Assembly (NCBI GenBank): GCA_020072845.1
Contig: JAIQGF010000022.1
Span: 1 to 40,283, forward strand
Source of the DNA: Terriglobia bacterium
Lineage (GTDB): Bacteria > Acidobacteriota > Terriglobia > Terriglobales > Acidobacteriaceae
Direction of reading: 5' to 3'
DNA: 40,283 nt
Part shown: in pieces, positions 7,397-17,163 of the stretch
Layout of the letters: every line of letters starts with the position of its first letter
Position numbering within the stretch: the first letter of the stretch is position 1
The notes under the pieces: generated by a model
Databases searched by the model: none
The model's input: the letters and a program-made list of their open reading frames with translations, nothing else
What the model was told of the DNA's origin: nothing
Program-made: the position numbers and the translations under genes

Positions 7397-8056
7397 ATGA
7401 GTTGGACGAGCGTAGTCGGGCACGGGAGCAAAGTAATTCTGCACAAGATCGTGCACGGGCTGGCGCTCACCAAGATCAATCCCAACTACCTGACGTTCCT
7501 GGGCCTGTTGATCAACCTGGGCGCGGGCGTGCTGTTCGGCTACGCCAACGCCGAAAATCAGGCGCGCATGTTTCGTTACGCCGCGCTGGTGATCATTGCC
7601 GCCGGCATCTTCGACATGGTGGACGGGCGCGTGGCCCGGGCGACCGGACAGGTCACCGACTTCGGCGGATTCTTCGATTCGGTGATCGATCGTTACAGCG
7701 ATGTGGCGCTCTATTTCGGCTTGCTGGTGTATTACGCGCGCGGCAACCGGTTCTTCTATGTTGTGCTCACCGCCGTGGTCATGGTCACGTCGGTCATGAT
7801 CAGCTACACGCGCGCCCGCGCCGAGACGCTGATTGGCAAGTGCAAGGTCGGATTCATGGAACGGCCGGAACGCATCGTGCTGGTGATCATCGGCGCATGC
7901 TTCAACCGCATGGCGCCGGTGCTGTGGGTGATTGCCGTCATCGGAAACATCACCGTCATCCACCGCATCGTTCACACCTACGGGCAGACGCGGGAGCGCG
8001 ACCTCTCCCGCCTGCGTGAGCCCGAACCGATCGAGCAGGAGTGGGCGCCCAAGTAG
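7397..8056 (+). CDS. CDP-alcohol phosphatidyltransferase family protein
   Basis: The 219-residue integral membrane enzyme carries the complete CDP-alcohol phosphotransferase signature: D73, D76-G77, A80-R81, G90, D94 and D98 (read as DMVDGRVAR ... GGFFDSVIDRYSD). It joins an alcohol acceptor to a CDP-activated lipid at the inner membrane. The acceptor (glycerol-phosphate, inositol-phosphate or other) cannot be told from sequence. Helices flank the motif (FLGLLINLGAGVLFGYA, FYVVLTAVVMVTSVMISY, IVLVIIGACF). It follows greA by 2 bases. Confidence 0.9.
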   Translation: MSWTSVVGHGSKVILHKIVHGLALTKINPNYLTFLGLLINLGAGVLFGYANAENQARMFRYAALVIIAAGIFDMVDGRVARATGQVTDFGGFFDSVIDRYSDVALYFGLLVYYARGNRFFYVVLTAVVMVTSVMISYTRARAETLIGKCKVGFMERPERIVLVIIGACFNRMAPVLWVIAVIGNITVIHRIVHTYGQTRERDLSRLREPEPIEQEWAPK

Positions 8057-8152
8057 CGGGTGCACCCGGCTGCTACTCAATTCTCCCCTCCAGCCGCGCT
8101 ATGATGGGTGGCTCGGAACCAATCAGCGGGGCGAGGCAGCGGAGAAACCTGT

Positions 8153-9094
8153 TTGTCCAACCAGCCGATCCTTGTGGTCCACGGCGGCGCGTGGGCGATT
8201 CCTGACGACATGGTGGAAGCGCATCTCCAGGGTGTCCGCCACGCCGTGGATGCCGGCTGGAAGGTGCTGGAGCGCGGCGGGTCGGCGCTGGATGCGGTCG
8301 AAGCGGCTATCGTGGTCATGGAGGACGACGAAACCTTCGACGCCGGGCGCGGCAGTTTTCTCACCCGCGACGGGCGCGTGCAACTGGACGCGCTGATGAT
8401 GGATGGACGGACGCTGCGCGCCGGCGGCGTCGGTTGCGTCGAGCACATTCGTCATGCCATCCATGCGGCGCGCAAGGTGCTGGAGGAAAGTCACCACGTT
8501 TACCTGGTTGCGCAGGGCGCGGAAGCGTTTGCGCAGGAGCATGGGATCGAACTCATCAGCAATGAGGAGCTCATCATCCCGCGCGAAGTCGAGCGCTTAA
8601 GGGAAGCGCAGCAAAAGGAAGTGGCGGGCGAAAAGCACGAGCTCTTCGCCTCGCCGACGACCTCGCACGATACGGTGGGGGCGGTCGCCCTGGATTCGAA
8701 CGGCAACATCGCGGCCGGTACCTCCACCGGCGGCACGCTCAACAAAACGCCGGGCCGGGTGGGCGATTCCTCGCTGATCGGCTGCGGCTGCTTTGCCGAC
8801 AACGAAAGTGCCGCCTGCTCGACGACCGGCTGGGGCGAGCCGATGATGAAGCTCGTGCTCGCAAAGTGGGCCGCCGACCGGGTCCTGGCGGGCCACGACC
8901 CGGCCAAGGTCGCACCCGATGCCATCCACTACCTGCACCGGCGCTTGCATGGCCACGGCGGCATCATCCTGCTGGACGGCAAGGGACGTTTCGGCCTGGC
9001 GCACAATACTCCGCGCATGGCCTGGGCAGTGCGCAGGGGGGACCGGCAGGAGCAAGGGATCACGGTGCCCCGCGATACGGCCATGGCCCCTTAG
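8153..9094 (+). CDS. isoaspartyl peptidase / L-asparaginase (Ntn hydrolase)
   Basis: The protein of about 313 residues is a plant-type asparaginase, which self-cleaves and removes isoaspartyl residues from peptides. It opens with PILVVHGGAWAIPD. DAVEAAIVVMEDDETFDAGRG follows, and then the autocleavage site HDTVGAVALD, where Thr174 becomes the N-terminal nucleophile. The GNIAAGTSTGG and GRVGDSSLIGCG motifs follow. The linker before Thr (residues about 140-172) is charged, as usual. I chose TTG at 8153 because GGAG stands 8 bases upstream; a GTG at 8108 would add 15 unconserved residues. The C-terminal part is slightly short for the family. Confidence 0.9.
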   Translation: MSNQPILVVHGGAWAIPDDMVEAHLQGVRHAVDAGWKVLERGGSALDAVEAAIVVMEDDETFDAGRGSFLTRDGRVQLDALMMDGRTLRAGGVGCVEHIRHAIHAARKVLEESHHVYLVAQGAEAFAQEHGIELISNEELIIPREVERLREAQQKEVAGEKHELFASPTTSHDTVGAVALDSNGNIAAGTSTGGTLNKTPGRVGDSSLIGCGCFADNESAACSTTGWGEPMMKLVLAKWAADRVLAGHDPAKVAPDAIHYLHRRLHGHGGIILLDGKGRFGLAHNTPRMAWAVRRGDRQEQGITVPRDTAMAP

Positions 9095-9270
9095 TACTAC
9101 ATGTATGCCGAGCCGCGCCGGCGCTTGCTTTCCCAATGGTTTCTGATATAAAACCCTGCCACATTGCCTGCACTATTTTTGGTGCCATTGATTCCCGGTG
9201 TGAACCGAACCGGGAGGGCCTCGATTCGTGTCTACGGTGTGCTGGTCAGCGTGTGAAAGGGGATGGAACG

Positions 9271-12200
9271 ATGAGGCAAGTGACGAAGGTGTGCCTGGTA
9301 GTTATTGCGACGTTGCTGATTGCCGCCAGCGCCGCCGCGCAGTCGGCCGCAACCGCTCAATTGCACGTAACAGTGCGGGATCCGAAGGGCGCGGTGGTAA
9401 AGAACGCGACCGTCACCTTGCTCAACGAAGCTCGCAACATCGAGCGCGCGGGGACCAGCAACATCGAAGGCGACTATCAGTTTCTCGCCATTCCGCCGGG
9501 GCAATACACGATTACCGTGCAGGCGGCCGGGTTCGCGAAAATGGTCGCCAGGGACGTGACCGTCACCATCGGGCAGACCGCGGAAGTGCCGGTCACCCTG
9601 CAGGTGGCTTCCGTGGCGTCCATCATCAATGTGACCACCGAAGCGGAGCTGGTGGAGACACAGCGCACCGCGAGCACCACCACGATTGACCAGCAGCAGA
9701 TCGACAATCTGCCGATCAACGGGCGGAACTACATCAATTTCACGCTGACCGACTCCAAGCTGGCGCGCGACAACACGCCCAATATCCCGGTGGCGCCCAC
9801 CTCGGGCCTGAACTTCGGCGGACAGCGCGCTCGCGCCAACCTGGTCAACGTGGACGGCGCCGATGCGGGGGACAACTCGACGAATGGCATCCGCTCCACG
9901 GTTTCGCAAGAAGCGGTGCAGGAATTCCAGATCATCACCAACAACTACGCCGCCGAATATGGGCGCGCGTCGGGCGGCGTGGTCAACATCATCACCAAGT
10001 CCGGGACCAACGCGTTTCACGGCAGCGCATTCGGATATTTGCGCAATCGCGACATCCAGGCAGTCAATCACTTCAGCAACGTGCCTGACCCGGCCTATAC
10101 ACGGGTGCAAGCTGGACTTGCCGCCGGCGGGCCGATCAAGAAGGACCGCACGTTCTTTTATTTCTCGTATGAGACGACGCGGCGGCGCGAAACCGGATTC
10201 TCCAACATCGGCGCCAACAACTTTGACTTGGTGTCATTTAATACCACTCCCCTTGCGCCTCTCCTCGGGGGCTTAAATCTGGGAACCGTGCTGCTTACTC
10301 CCGCTCAAGTCAGCTTTGTTACAAAACTGGCGGGGTTCGTACCGCTGGCGCCTGCCTCGTATGCCCCGGCGCTGGCGGGCATGTTAGGCGCGGCCGGCGG
10401 CGCTTCCGGCGTGGCGCTGAACGGCGTGTTGCCGAATGCCGGGATTCTGGCGGTGATGGCCGGCAACGGCATTCCGACAGCGGGTTGCGTTGCCGCCTCG
10501 CTGCGCTGCTTCCCCAGTTCCGGCGCTCCGATTCCGGGTTTCGGTACCTCGTATTTCCCGCTGCAGTCCGAGATCGGCAACTTCCCCATTACCGAAGGTA
10601 CGACGCTGGTATCGCTGCGTTTGGACCACCGCCTCACGAGCACCCAGCAACTCATGTTGCGCGCCAATGTAAGCCCGAGCACGTCCACGGGCCTGGAGGT
10701 GAGCGCCCAGGGGAACCAAACGCTCGGGCTGAACTCGTTTTCGCGTACCTCGGACGTCACCAACCGCGACGTTGCCGGCGTGGCGCAGCACGAGTGGACG
10801 ATCGGCAACAGCAAGATCAACGAATTCCGCTTCCAATACGCGCGCCGCGGACAGCTTTTCAACTACTCCAGTGCTCCGGGCGGCAGCGCCGTGGGCGACC
10901 AGATTTTTGGATACGCTTTCATCGGGCGGGAGCCGTTCTCCTTCGTCCGCCGCACCGAGCAGCGCTATCAGTTCACCGACAATTTCTCCGTCAGCCACGG
11001 GAAGCACACCTTCAAGTGGGGCGGCGATTTCAACTACTTGCCGCTGAAAGCGGATTTCGCCGTCAACTTCGGAGGTGTTTACAACTTCAGCAGTCTGCCT
11101 GCCAGCCTCGTCGGGCTGCCAAGTTGCGTACCGGCGCCGGCGGCGCCTCATGTTTGCGGCAGCAATCCGGCTGACCTCATCACGCCACAGTTTTCTTCGG
11201 TACAGGCCTATGGGCTGGGCATACCACAGACAACGACGCAAGGCGTCGGCAATCCACACGACCAGTTCTCCAACAAGATTTTCGGTGGATACCTCCAGGA
11301 CAGCTGGCGCCTGAAATCAAACCTTACGCTGAATGTCGGGGTTCGCTATGACGTGGAACTCACGCCGACATTCGCGCCGGCTACGAGCATCTCGGCGGCA
11401 GCGGAAAAAGCGCTGGGGATTATCGAGGGCATTCCGCGCGACTACAACAATTTTGCGCCTCGCTTGGGGATTGCCTGGGATCCGTGGAAGGACGGCAAGA
11501 CCGTGGTTCGCGCCGCCTACGGGTTGTTCTACGATCACCCGCTGCTGGCCCTCGCTTTCGACTCCAACGTGGCCAACGGCTCGCAAGCGCCCCAGTTCGG
11601 GCTGATCCTCGGCAATCCGGGATGCGGTACCAGCCTGGCCACCGCGGTCAATGCGGTCAATGTGTTCCAGGGCATTCTGGCGTCCTGCCCTTTCGCCGGC
11701 GTTTCGCAGCTCAACTACCTGCCGCAGGAACAGCGGTTTAACGCCACGCCGAATGCGCCCTCGGCGTTTACCAACCAGCAATTCCTTGCGCTCGGTCTGC
11801 CGATGACGTTTCTGCCGGACGGATTCCCGGTGGCGCGCAACTTCCAGTACGCCTACTCCAACCAGGCTAGTCTGTCGGTCGAACATGACCTGGGCCATAA
11901 CTTCGCACTGTCGCTGGAATACAACTTCAACGGCGGCCGTCATCTGAACCGTCCGGTGGATTCCAATTACGTGGTTCCTTCCGCCTTGCTGGCAAATTAC
12001 AAGAATTGCCTGGCCGACCCGATCTGCGTTGCCCAGCCGGGCACCGCTCTTGGGCCGCAGTTCGCCGGCTTCGGTGGCGCTCAGCCATGCAATGTGGGAC
12101 CCGGTGGTCCCTGGGTGGCCCCGCCGATCATGAACTTTTTCCGCAAAGGCGGCATCAATCCGTCGTTCGTACCGGCGTTGCAGGCCTCAGGCGCGGGCGG

Positions 12201-13035
12201 GTTGGCGTGCCTGGGACTGGCCAACCAGTTACAGGCCGCCTACGGCCTCGGGTTCAAGGACGCCAACGGCGCTTACATCCCGATTCCCTTTAATGCCATG
12301 GGCGCGAATTTCTCCAACGGCAGCTCGGTGTATCACGCCTTTAGCGCGAACCTGCGCAAGCGCATGAGCAACCACGTCGAGTTCCTGGCGTCCTATACCT
12401 GGTCACACGCGATTGACGACTCCACCGACCTGGAAACTCCTCTCGCCGTGCAGGACCCGCTCCACCCCGGCCTCGATCGGTCCAACTCGCTGTTTGACCA
12501 GCGGCATCGCTTCGTGTTCAGCGGCGTGTATCAGACCGGGCGCGTGTCTGGAAGCAGTTTCTCCAGCAGGCTGCTCAGCGACTGGACGTTTGCGCCCATC
12601 ATTGATGTTGCTTCCGGGCGGCCTTTCCCGATCCTGAGCGGCAGCGACACCAACCTGGACAGCCGCAGCACCAACGACCGGCCCAACGCCGTTACCGCCA
12701 ATTATGTGGCGCCTTGCGCCGTGCCGGCGCCGGTGGCGTCGAAGTTTTCTCCTACCGGGTACCTCCAGCCGGCGTGCTTCAATGACGCGAACTTCGGCAA
12801 CGGCACGTTGGCGCGCAACGCGGGCCGGCGTCCGTACACGCTGTTCAACGATCTGCGGGTCGCCCGCCGCATCCACCTGACGGAACGCATCAACCTCGAC
12901 GGGATCATGGACCTGTTCAACATCGCCAATAAGTACAACGTGCAGGACGTCAACTACAGTTGGAACCAGGCGGGTCAGCCCACCGCGGCTTACGATCCGC
13001 GTCAGTTCCAATTCGCGCTGCGCTTAAGCTGGTGA
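9271..13035 (+). CDS. TonB-dependent receptor, Oar-like, with N-terminal carboxypeptidase-regulatory-like domain
   Basis: This outer-membrane protein of 1254 residues has a Sec signal (LVVIATLLIAASAAAQ) and a carboxypeptidase-regulatory-like beta-sandwich (about 28-115, with VTVRDPKGAVVKNATVTL and GDYQFLAIPPGQYTITVQAAGF). A TonB plug follows (LPINGRNYINFTL, FGGQRARANLVNVDG, VSQEAVQEFQIITNNYAAEYGRASGG split across the text). A long C-terminal barrel ends in FQFALRLSW. Acidobacteria have many such Oar-like receptors, thought to import large glycans or other ligands; the ligand is unknown here. The ATG at 9271 has a GAAAGGGG ribosome site. The 176-base gap upstream shows no gene. Confidence 0.93.
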   Translation: MRQVTKVCLVVIATLLIAASAAAQSAATAQLHVTVRDPKGAVVKNATVTLLNEARNIERAGTSNIEGDYQFLAIPPGQYTITVQAAGFAKMVARDVTVTIGQTAEVPVTLQVASVASIINVTTEAELVETQRTASTTTIDQQQIDNLPINGRNYINFTLTDSKLARDNTPNIPVAPTSGLNFGGQRARANLVNVDGADAGDNSTNGIRSTVSQEAVQEFQIITNNYAAEYGRASGGVVNIITKSGTNAFHGSAFGYLRNRDIQAVNHFSNVPDPAYTRVQAGLAAGGPIKKDRTFFYFSYETTRRRETGFSNIGANNFDLVSFNTTPLAPLLGGLNLGTVLLTPAQVSFVTKLAGFVPLAPASYAPALAGMLGAAGGASGVALNGVLPNAGILAVMAGNGIPTAGCVAASLRCFPSSGAPIPGFGTSYFPLQSEIGNFPITEGTTLVSLRLDHRLTSTQQLMLRANVSPSTSTGLEVSAQGNQTLGLNSFSRTSDVTNRDVAGVAQHEWTIGNSKINEFRFQYARRGQLFNYSSAPGGSAVGDQIFGYAFIGREPFSFVRRTEQRYQFTDNFSVSHGKHTFKWGGDFNYLPLKADFAVNFGGVYNFSSLPASLVGLPSCVPAPAAPHVCGSNPADLITPQFSSVQAYGLGIPQTTTQGVGNPHDQFSNKIFGGYLQDSWRLKSNLTLNVGVRYDVELTPTFAPATSISAAAEKALGIIEGIPRDYNNFAPRLGIAWDPWKDGKTVVRAAYGLFYDHPLLALAFDSNVANGSQAPQFGLILGNPGCGTSLATAVNAVNVFQGILASCPFAGVSQLNYLPQEQRFNATPNAPSAFTNQQFLALGLPMTFLPDGFPVARNFQYAYSNQASLSVEHDLGHNFALSLEYNFNGGRHLNRPVDSNYVVPSALLANYKNCLADPICVAQPGTALGPQFAGFGGAQPCNVGPGGPWVAPPIMNFFRKGGINPSFVPALQASGAGGLACLGLANQLQAAYGLGFKDANGAYIPIPFNAMGANFSNGSSVYHAFSANLRKRMSNHVEFLASYTWSHAIDDSTDLETPLAVQDPLHPGLDRSNSLFDQRHRFVFSGVYQTGRVSGSSFSSRLLSDWTFAPIIDVASGRPFPILSGSDTNLDSRSTNDRPNAVTANYVAPCAVPAPVASKFSPTGYLQPACFNDANFGNGTLARNAGRRPYTLFNDLRVARRIHLTERINLDGIMDLFNIANKYNVQDVNYSWNQAGQPTAAYDPRQFQFALRLSW

Positions 13036-13042
13036 GAGAAAG

Positions 13043-13098
13043 CAGGCTCCAGGCTCCAGGCTTCAGGCTCCAGGCTGCAGGCGGCCTGGAGCCTTTTT
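13043..13098 (+). terminator. terminator made from a heptamer repeat after the TonB receptor
   Basis: Six heptamers CAGGCTC/CAGGCTT/CAGGCTG run from 13043 to 13084. The unit at 13065-13074 (AGGCTCCAGG) pairs perfectly with 13085-13094 (CCTGGAGCCT), and five T residues follow. The element thus works as a rho-independent terminator 8 bases past the receptor stop and also belongs to the dispersed 7-base repeat class. Confidence 0.75.
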
Positions 13099-13167
13099 CC
13101 TGGCCGCTGAACTTTCAGGCGGTTCCGACTTTGCGCTTCCCTCTTCTGCATTTACCATTTCACTCTT

Positions 13168-14358
13168 ATGCCGGATCACACGAAGCCATCTCTCGCCGAC
13201 GCCACGCACTGCGTCCATGCCGGCGAGGAGCGCCACGGAACCAATGCCAGCCTGACCACCGACATTGCACAAACCGCGGTCTTCGTCATGCCCAGCCTCG
13301 ACGAGCTGCGCCGCTACGCCGAGGGCAAATCGCAAGCGTACATGTATTCGCGCTACGGCAACCCGACCACTACGGTGGCGGAGCAGAAGATCGCCGCGCT
13401 GGAAGGCGCTGAAGCGTGCGTCGTCACCGCCAGCGGCATGGCGGCGGAGCTGGCGACACTCATGGCGGTGTGCGAATCCGGCGACGAGATCGTTTCCATG
13501 CTCGATCTCTACGGCGGCACGACCAAACTTTTTCAAAACGTTCTGCCGCGCTTCGGAATCCGCACCCACTTCGTCCCGTTTCACGAGTTGAATGATGTCG
13601 AGCGCTATTTCTCCGAGCGCACGCGCCTGCTGTTCCTGGAGACGCCGACCAATCCCACGCTGCGTTGCGCCGACATCCGCGCGCTCTCCGAGATCGCGCA
13701 CCGGCGCCATGCCGTGGTCGCGGTGGACAGCACGTTTGGCACACCCATCCTGCAAAAGCCGCTCGACCTCGGGGCCGACCTCAGCCTGCACTCCGCCACC
13801 AAGTATCTCGGCGGACACAACGACCTGACCGCCGGCGCTGTCGCCGGAGGGCGCAAGTGGCTGGATCCGATCCGCGAAATGGTGAAGTTCACCGGCGGCT
13901 GCCTGGATCCGCTGGGCTCGTTCCTGTTGATTCGCGGCCTGAAGACGCTGGAGATTCGCGTCGAGCGCGCCTGCGCCAACGCTCGCGCGATTGCCGAAGC
14001 CTTGCGGCGCAACCAGAAAGTAGAGCGCGTGTTCTATCCGGGTTTCGCCGGCGATCCCAGCTACGAAGTCGCCCGCCGCCAAATGCGCGACTTCGGCATG
14101 ATGGTCTCATTCGACATCAAGGGTGGCGGCGCGGCGGCCGAGAAATTCATCAACGCGCTGCGGCTGTGGTACCTGGCGACCAGCCTGGGAGGAGTGGAGT
14201 CCACCGTCTCGTACCCGTTACTCTCGTCGCATGTAGGGCTGACTGACAAGCAACTGGAGTTGCTGGATGTCTCGGCGGCAACGGTGAGACTCTCGGTCGG
14301 CGTCGAACATCCCGCCGACCTGGTGGCCGACCTGGAGCAGGCCCTGGACCGGGCCTGA
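13168..14358 (+). CDS. PLP-dependent trans-sulfuration enzyme (cystathionine/methionine metabolism family)
   Basis: The 396-residue protein is a Cys/Met-metabolism PLP enzyme (cystathionine gamma-synthase, gamma-lyase or O-acetylhomoserine sulfhydrylase group). Seen in order: Y60 and SRYGNPTTT (cofactor phosphate contacts from the partner subunit), TASGMAAELATLMA, FLETPTNPTLR, VDSTFGTPILQKPL and SLHSATKYLGGHND with the Schiff-base Lys212. The C-terminal GGVESTVSYP and LSVGVEHPADLVADLEQAL are also family features. The exact reaction cannot be fixed from these motifs. It starts 70 bases after the receptor terminator and has no obvious ribosome site. The 147 bases after its stop hold no gene. 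Confidence 0.92.
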   Translation: MPDHTKPSLADATHCVHAGEERHGTNASLTTDIAQTAVFVMPSLDELRRYAEGKSQAYMYSRYGNPTTTVAEQKIAALEGAEACVVTASGMAAELATLMAVCESGDEIVSMLDLYGGTTKLFQNVLPRFGIRTHFVPFHELNDVERYFSERTRLLFLETPTNPTLRCADIRALSEIAHRRHAVVAVDSTFGTPILQKPLDLGADLSLHSATKYLGGHNDLTAGAVAGGRKWLDPIREMVKFTGGCLDPLGSFLLIRGLKTLEIRVERACANARAIAEALRRNQKVERVFYPGFAGDPSYEVARRQMRDFGMMVSFDIKGGGAAAEKFINALRLWYLATSLGGVESTVSYPLLSSHVGLTDKQLELLDVSAATVRLSVGVEHPADLVADLEQALDRA

Positions 14359-14505
14359 GCACCCTCACAGGGTCACCGCAGGGAGTTGTCCTTTCGGGTG
14401 CCGGTAAGACTTTCCGTCAATTGACCCTCAATTAACGCCACGGTAACATTTTGTGGGCTGGAGCGTCTGGAGGATCTACCGGAAACGAGCTCGTAACGAG
14501 GTTGC

Positions 14506-16389
14506 ATGCATAGGTACTGGTCCTTTCCGATCGTCGGCGCGCTGACTCTGTCGCTGCTCTCCTGCAAGACCGAGGAGACCAAGCCGACGGCAGCAGCCCC
14601 GCCTCGGCAGGCCATGGCGCCCAAGCTGACCGCCGCACCGCCGCCTCCACCGCCGAAAATTCAGGAACCAGTCCAGCCCAAGATCGACCCGGTGGAAGCG
14701 CTGATCGCCAAGGTGGAGAAGGAATACCAGGCGGGCCTGACCAACTACAACGCCGGCCACCTCGACGCCGCCAAGGACAATTTCGACCGCGCCTTCGATC
14801 TGCTGCTCCAGTCCGGGCACGACGTGCGCGGCAATGACCGCCTGCAGCAGGAATTCGACAAGCTGGTTGAGGGCGTGAATAACCTCGAGATCGTCGCCTT
14901 GCAGGCCGGCGATGGCTTCACCGAGCAGAAAGCCGAGCCCGCGCCCATCGACGAGGCTAACGAGGTCACGTTTCCTGTCGATCCCAACATCCGCGCCAGG
15001 GCGGAAGCGGAAATGAAGGATACCCACTCCGACCTGCCGCTGGTGATCAACGACGAGGTGGCGCGCTACATCAGCTACTTCTCCAGCGGCGGGCGCGGCA
15101 CACTGGAGCACGCCCTCACCCGCGCCGGCCGCTATCGCGAGATGATCCTGCGCATCCTGAGGGAAGAAGGCGTGCCGCAGGACCTGATTTACCTGGCGCA
15201 GGCCGAATCCGGCTTCCATCCGCTGGCACTGTCGCGCGCCGGGGCTCGCGGAATGTGGCAGTTCATGGCCGGGCGCGCTTCCGGGTACGGCTTGCAGCGC
15301 AACTGGTGGCTGGACGACCGCCAGGATCCGGAAAAGTCCACCCGCGCCGCGGCCCACCATTTGAAAGACCTCTACAACCAGTTTGGCGACTGGTATCTGG
15401 CCATGGCCGCCTATAATTCCGGCCCCGGCACCGTCCAGTCTGCCGTGCAGCGCACCGGCTACGCCGATTTCTGGCAGCTTTACCGCCGCGGCGTCCTGCC
15501 CAAGGAAACGCGCAATTACGTTCCCATCATTGTGGCCGTCACCATCATGGCCAAGAACCCCGCGCAGTACGGGCTTGACCACCTGACGCCGGAACCGCCG
15601 CTCAAGGCGGACAGGGTTGAGATCAACTATCCCGTGGACCTGCGCCTGGTTGCCGAGTGCGTGGACAGCAGCGTCGCCACGCTCCAGGAATTGAATCCCA
15701 GCCTGCTCCGCATGACCACGCCGAAGGATGGCTCGTTCTCCCTGGCGCTGCCGGCCGGCACGGCGGAAAAGTTCCGGCACAACATCGCCGCCATTCCCAA
15801 GGACATGCGGGTCTGGTGGCGCTATCACAAGGTCAACCGCGGCGAAACCCTGGCCGAGGTCGCCCGCCAGTACCGCACCACCTCCACCGCCATCGCCCAG
15901 GTAAACAGCCTGCGCGATAACGACCTGGAGGCCGACTCGAAATTGATCATCCCGGTCACGCCCGGAAGGCGCACCGCCAGCGGCGAGGCGCAGGTGGCAT
16001 ACTCCAAGCGGCCGACTTCTTATAAAGTCCGCAAAGGCGACACCGTCCTTTCCATCGCCGACGACTTCAGCGTTCCCGCGGAGAAGATTCGCAAGTGGAA
16101 CCGTCTCCATGGCAATCAGGTGCGCGCCGGACAAACTCTGCGTATCTATCGACCCGTCGCCGAGCCGGCCACAGCCCGGCAAATGGCTTCGAACAAGACA
16201 CCTAAGTACAAGAAGGCAAGCAGCTTACAGGCGTCCAACGGCGAGCGCTTGCTGCACCACAAGGTCAAGTCCGGAGAGACTTTGGTCAGCATCGCCAACC
16301 GATATAACACCAGCGTTGCCGCCCTCCGGCGCGACAACAAAATCTCCAGCCTCAAAGCCGGCGACGTGCTGGTCATCCGCACCCCGTGA
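14506..16389 (+). CDS. lytic transglycosylase lipoprotein with LysM domains, MltD-like
   Basis: The 627-residue protein begins with a lipoprotein signal (LSLLSC, lipidated Cys20), then a proline-rich linker and a helical repeat-like region (60-140). The goose-lysozyme/SLT catalytic domain spans about 190-360: YLAQAESGFHP with catalytic Glu234, SRAGARGMWQFM, and AMAAYNSGPGTV. Three LysM domains follow (about 445-490, 505-550 and 582-627; for example YKVRKGDTVLSIADDFSVP and HHKVKSGETLVSIANRYN). It cleaves peptidoglycan to the anhydro form at the envelope. The ATG at 14506 has a GAGG-like site. It is likely a single-gene unit. Confidence 0.94.
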   Translation: MHRYWSFPIVGALTLSLLSCKTEETKPTAAAPPRQAMAPKLTAAPPPPPPKIQEPVQPKIDPVEALIAKVEKEYQAGLTNYNAGHLDAAKDNFDRAFDLLLQSGHDVRGNDRLQQEFDKLVEGVNNLEIVALQAGDGFTEQKAEPAPIDEANEVTFPVDPNIRARAEAEMKDTHSDLPLVINDEVARYISYFSSGGRGTLEHALTRAGRYREMILRILREEGVPQDLIYLAQAESGFHPLALSRAGARGMWQFMAGRASGYGLQRNWWLDDRQDPEKSTRAAAHHLKDLYNQFGDWYLAMAAYNSGPGTVQSAVQRTGYADFWQLYRRGVLPKETRNYVPIIVAVTIMAKNPAQYGLDHLTPEPPLKADRVEINYPVDLRLVAECVDSSVATLQELNPSLLRMTTPKDGSFSLALPAGTAEKFRHNIAAIPKDMRVWWRYHKVNRGETLAEVARQYRTTSTAIAQVNSLRDNDLEADSKLIIPVTPGRRTASGEAQVAYSKRPTSYKVRKGDTVLSIADDFSVPAEKIRKWNRLHGNQVRAGQTLRIYRPVAEPATARQMASNKTPKYKKASSLQASNGERLLHHKVKSGETLVSIANRYNTSVAALRRDNKISSLKAGDVLVIRTP

Positions 16390-16497
16390 TTCCGGATTGC
16401 GGAAACCCGTCTTGCTGCCGCCGGTTTCCCCCCAGTGCATCTCTGCCTGCCCGCACCGGCATCCATGCTAGCGTTGTAGTGGAGACAAAAATTGCTG

Positions 16498-16506
16498 TGC
16501 TATAAT
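16498..16506 (+). promoter_or_regulatory. extended -10 promoter of the histone-H1-like gene
   Basis: TGCTATAAT at 16498-16506 is an extended -10 element (TGn plus a perfect TATAAT). No clear -35 stands at the right spacing; TTGTAG lies 21 bases upstream. A start near 16513 would give a leader of about 100 bases to the gene at 16614. No gene is seen in the 224-base gap. Confidence 0.6.
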
Positions 16507-16613
16507 CCGCCGCGGTTTTTGGTACTCCTTCATCGGCTCTGTTTGCTGTGATCCCAGGTACCACGCGAGCTGCCTCGGTGCGATGACGCCGCGCTCGCCA
16601 ACTAGGAGGAAAA

Positions 16614-17030
16614 ATGTTCGACGACATCACTCTCTACGGACGCGACGACGAGATGGACGAATTTGGCGAGGCCGGCTCCTACGGCGAGAACCTGGAAGAG
16701 GACTTCGAGGAAGAAGAGGAAGAGGAAGAAGAACCGGCGGGCGCCATAACCCCGGCCCCCGGCGGCGTTGGCGTCCCGACGGCCGGCGCTCCCACCGCGG
16801 GTGGAGGCGGCGGTGAGGCTGGCGGCGCGCCCAAGAAAGCGGCCGCCAAGAAAGCCGCAGCCAAGAAGAAGCCGGCGGCGCGCAAGAAGCCGGCTGCCAA
16901 GAAAGCCGCGGCCAGGAAGAAACCGGCGGCGCGCAAAAAGCCGGCCGCCAAGAAGAAAGGCGCGGCGCGCAAGAAGGGCGGCGCCAAGAAGAAGGGCGGC
17001 ACCAAGAAGAAAGGCGGGCGGCGCCGCTAG
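16614..17030 (+). CDS. histone-H1-like Lys/Ala-rich DNA-binding protein with acidic head
   Basis: The 138-residue protein is strongly bipolar. Residues 1-42 are acidic (DDEMDEFGEAGSY, then a run of about 14 Glu with few other residues), residues 43-72 are a Gly/Ala/Pro linker, and residues 73-138 are a basic tail of KKAAAKK, ARKKPAAKK and KKGGAKK repeats ending KGGRRR. The tail resembles histone H1 C-termini and bacterial H1-like proteins (AlgP/HctB type), which compact DNA. The acidic head is unusual and could mask the tail or bind other proteins. The ribosome site AGGAGGAAAA is very strong. A terminator lies at 17164-17189. The role is inferred from composition only. Confidence 0.8.
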   Translation: MFDDITLYGRDDEMDEFGEAGSYGENLEEDFEEEEEEEEEPAGAITPAPGGVGVPTAGAPTAGGGGGEAGGAPKKAAAKKAAAKKKPAARKKPAAKKAAARKKPAARKKPAAKKKGAARKKGGAKKKGGTKKKGGRRR

Positions 17031-17163
17031 TCGCCCGGCGTGGCACACAGGCTGTCCTGCTTTTGCCGAGCGCAGCGAGCCCGGAGCGGAGCCGAAGGGG
17101 AAGTCGAAGGGCGCGCCCGCGTGTGCGGCCTCGCGATCTGAGATCAATTGCAGGCTCAACAGC

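Noticed and set aside
14476-16182. Long antisense open frame opposite the lytic transglycosylase
   Set aside because: It is a composition-driven shadow of a high-GC gene with no domains; the plus-strand product has clear catalytic and LysM motifs.
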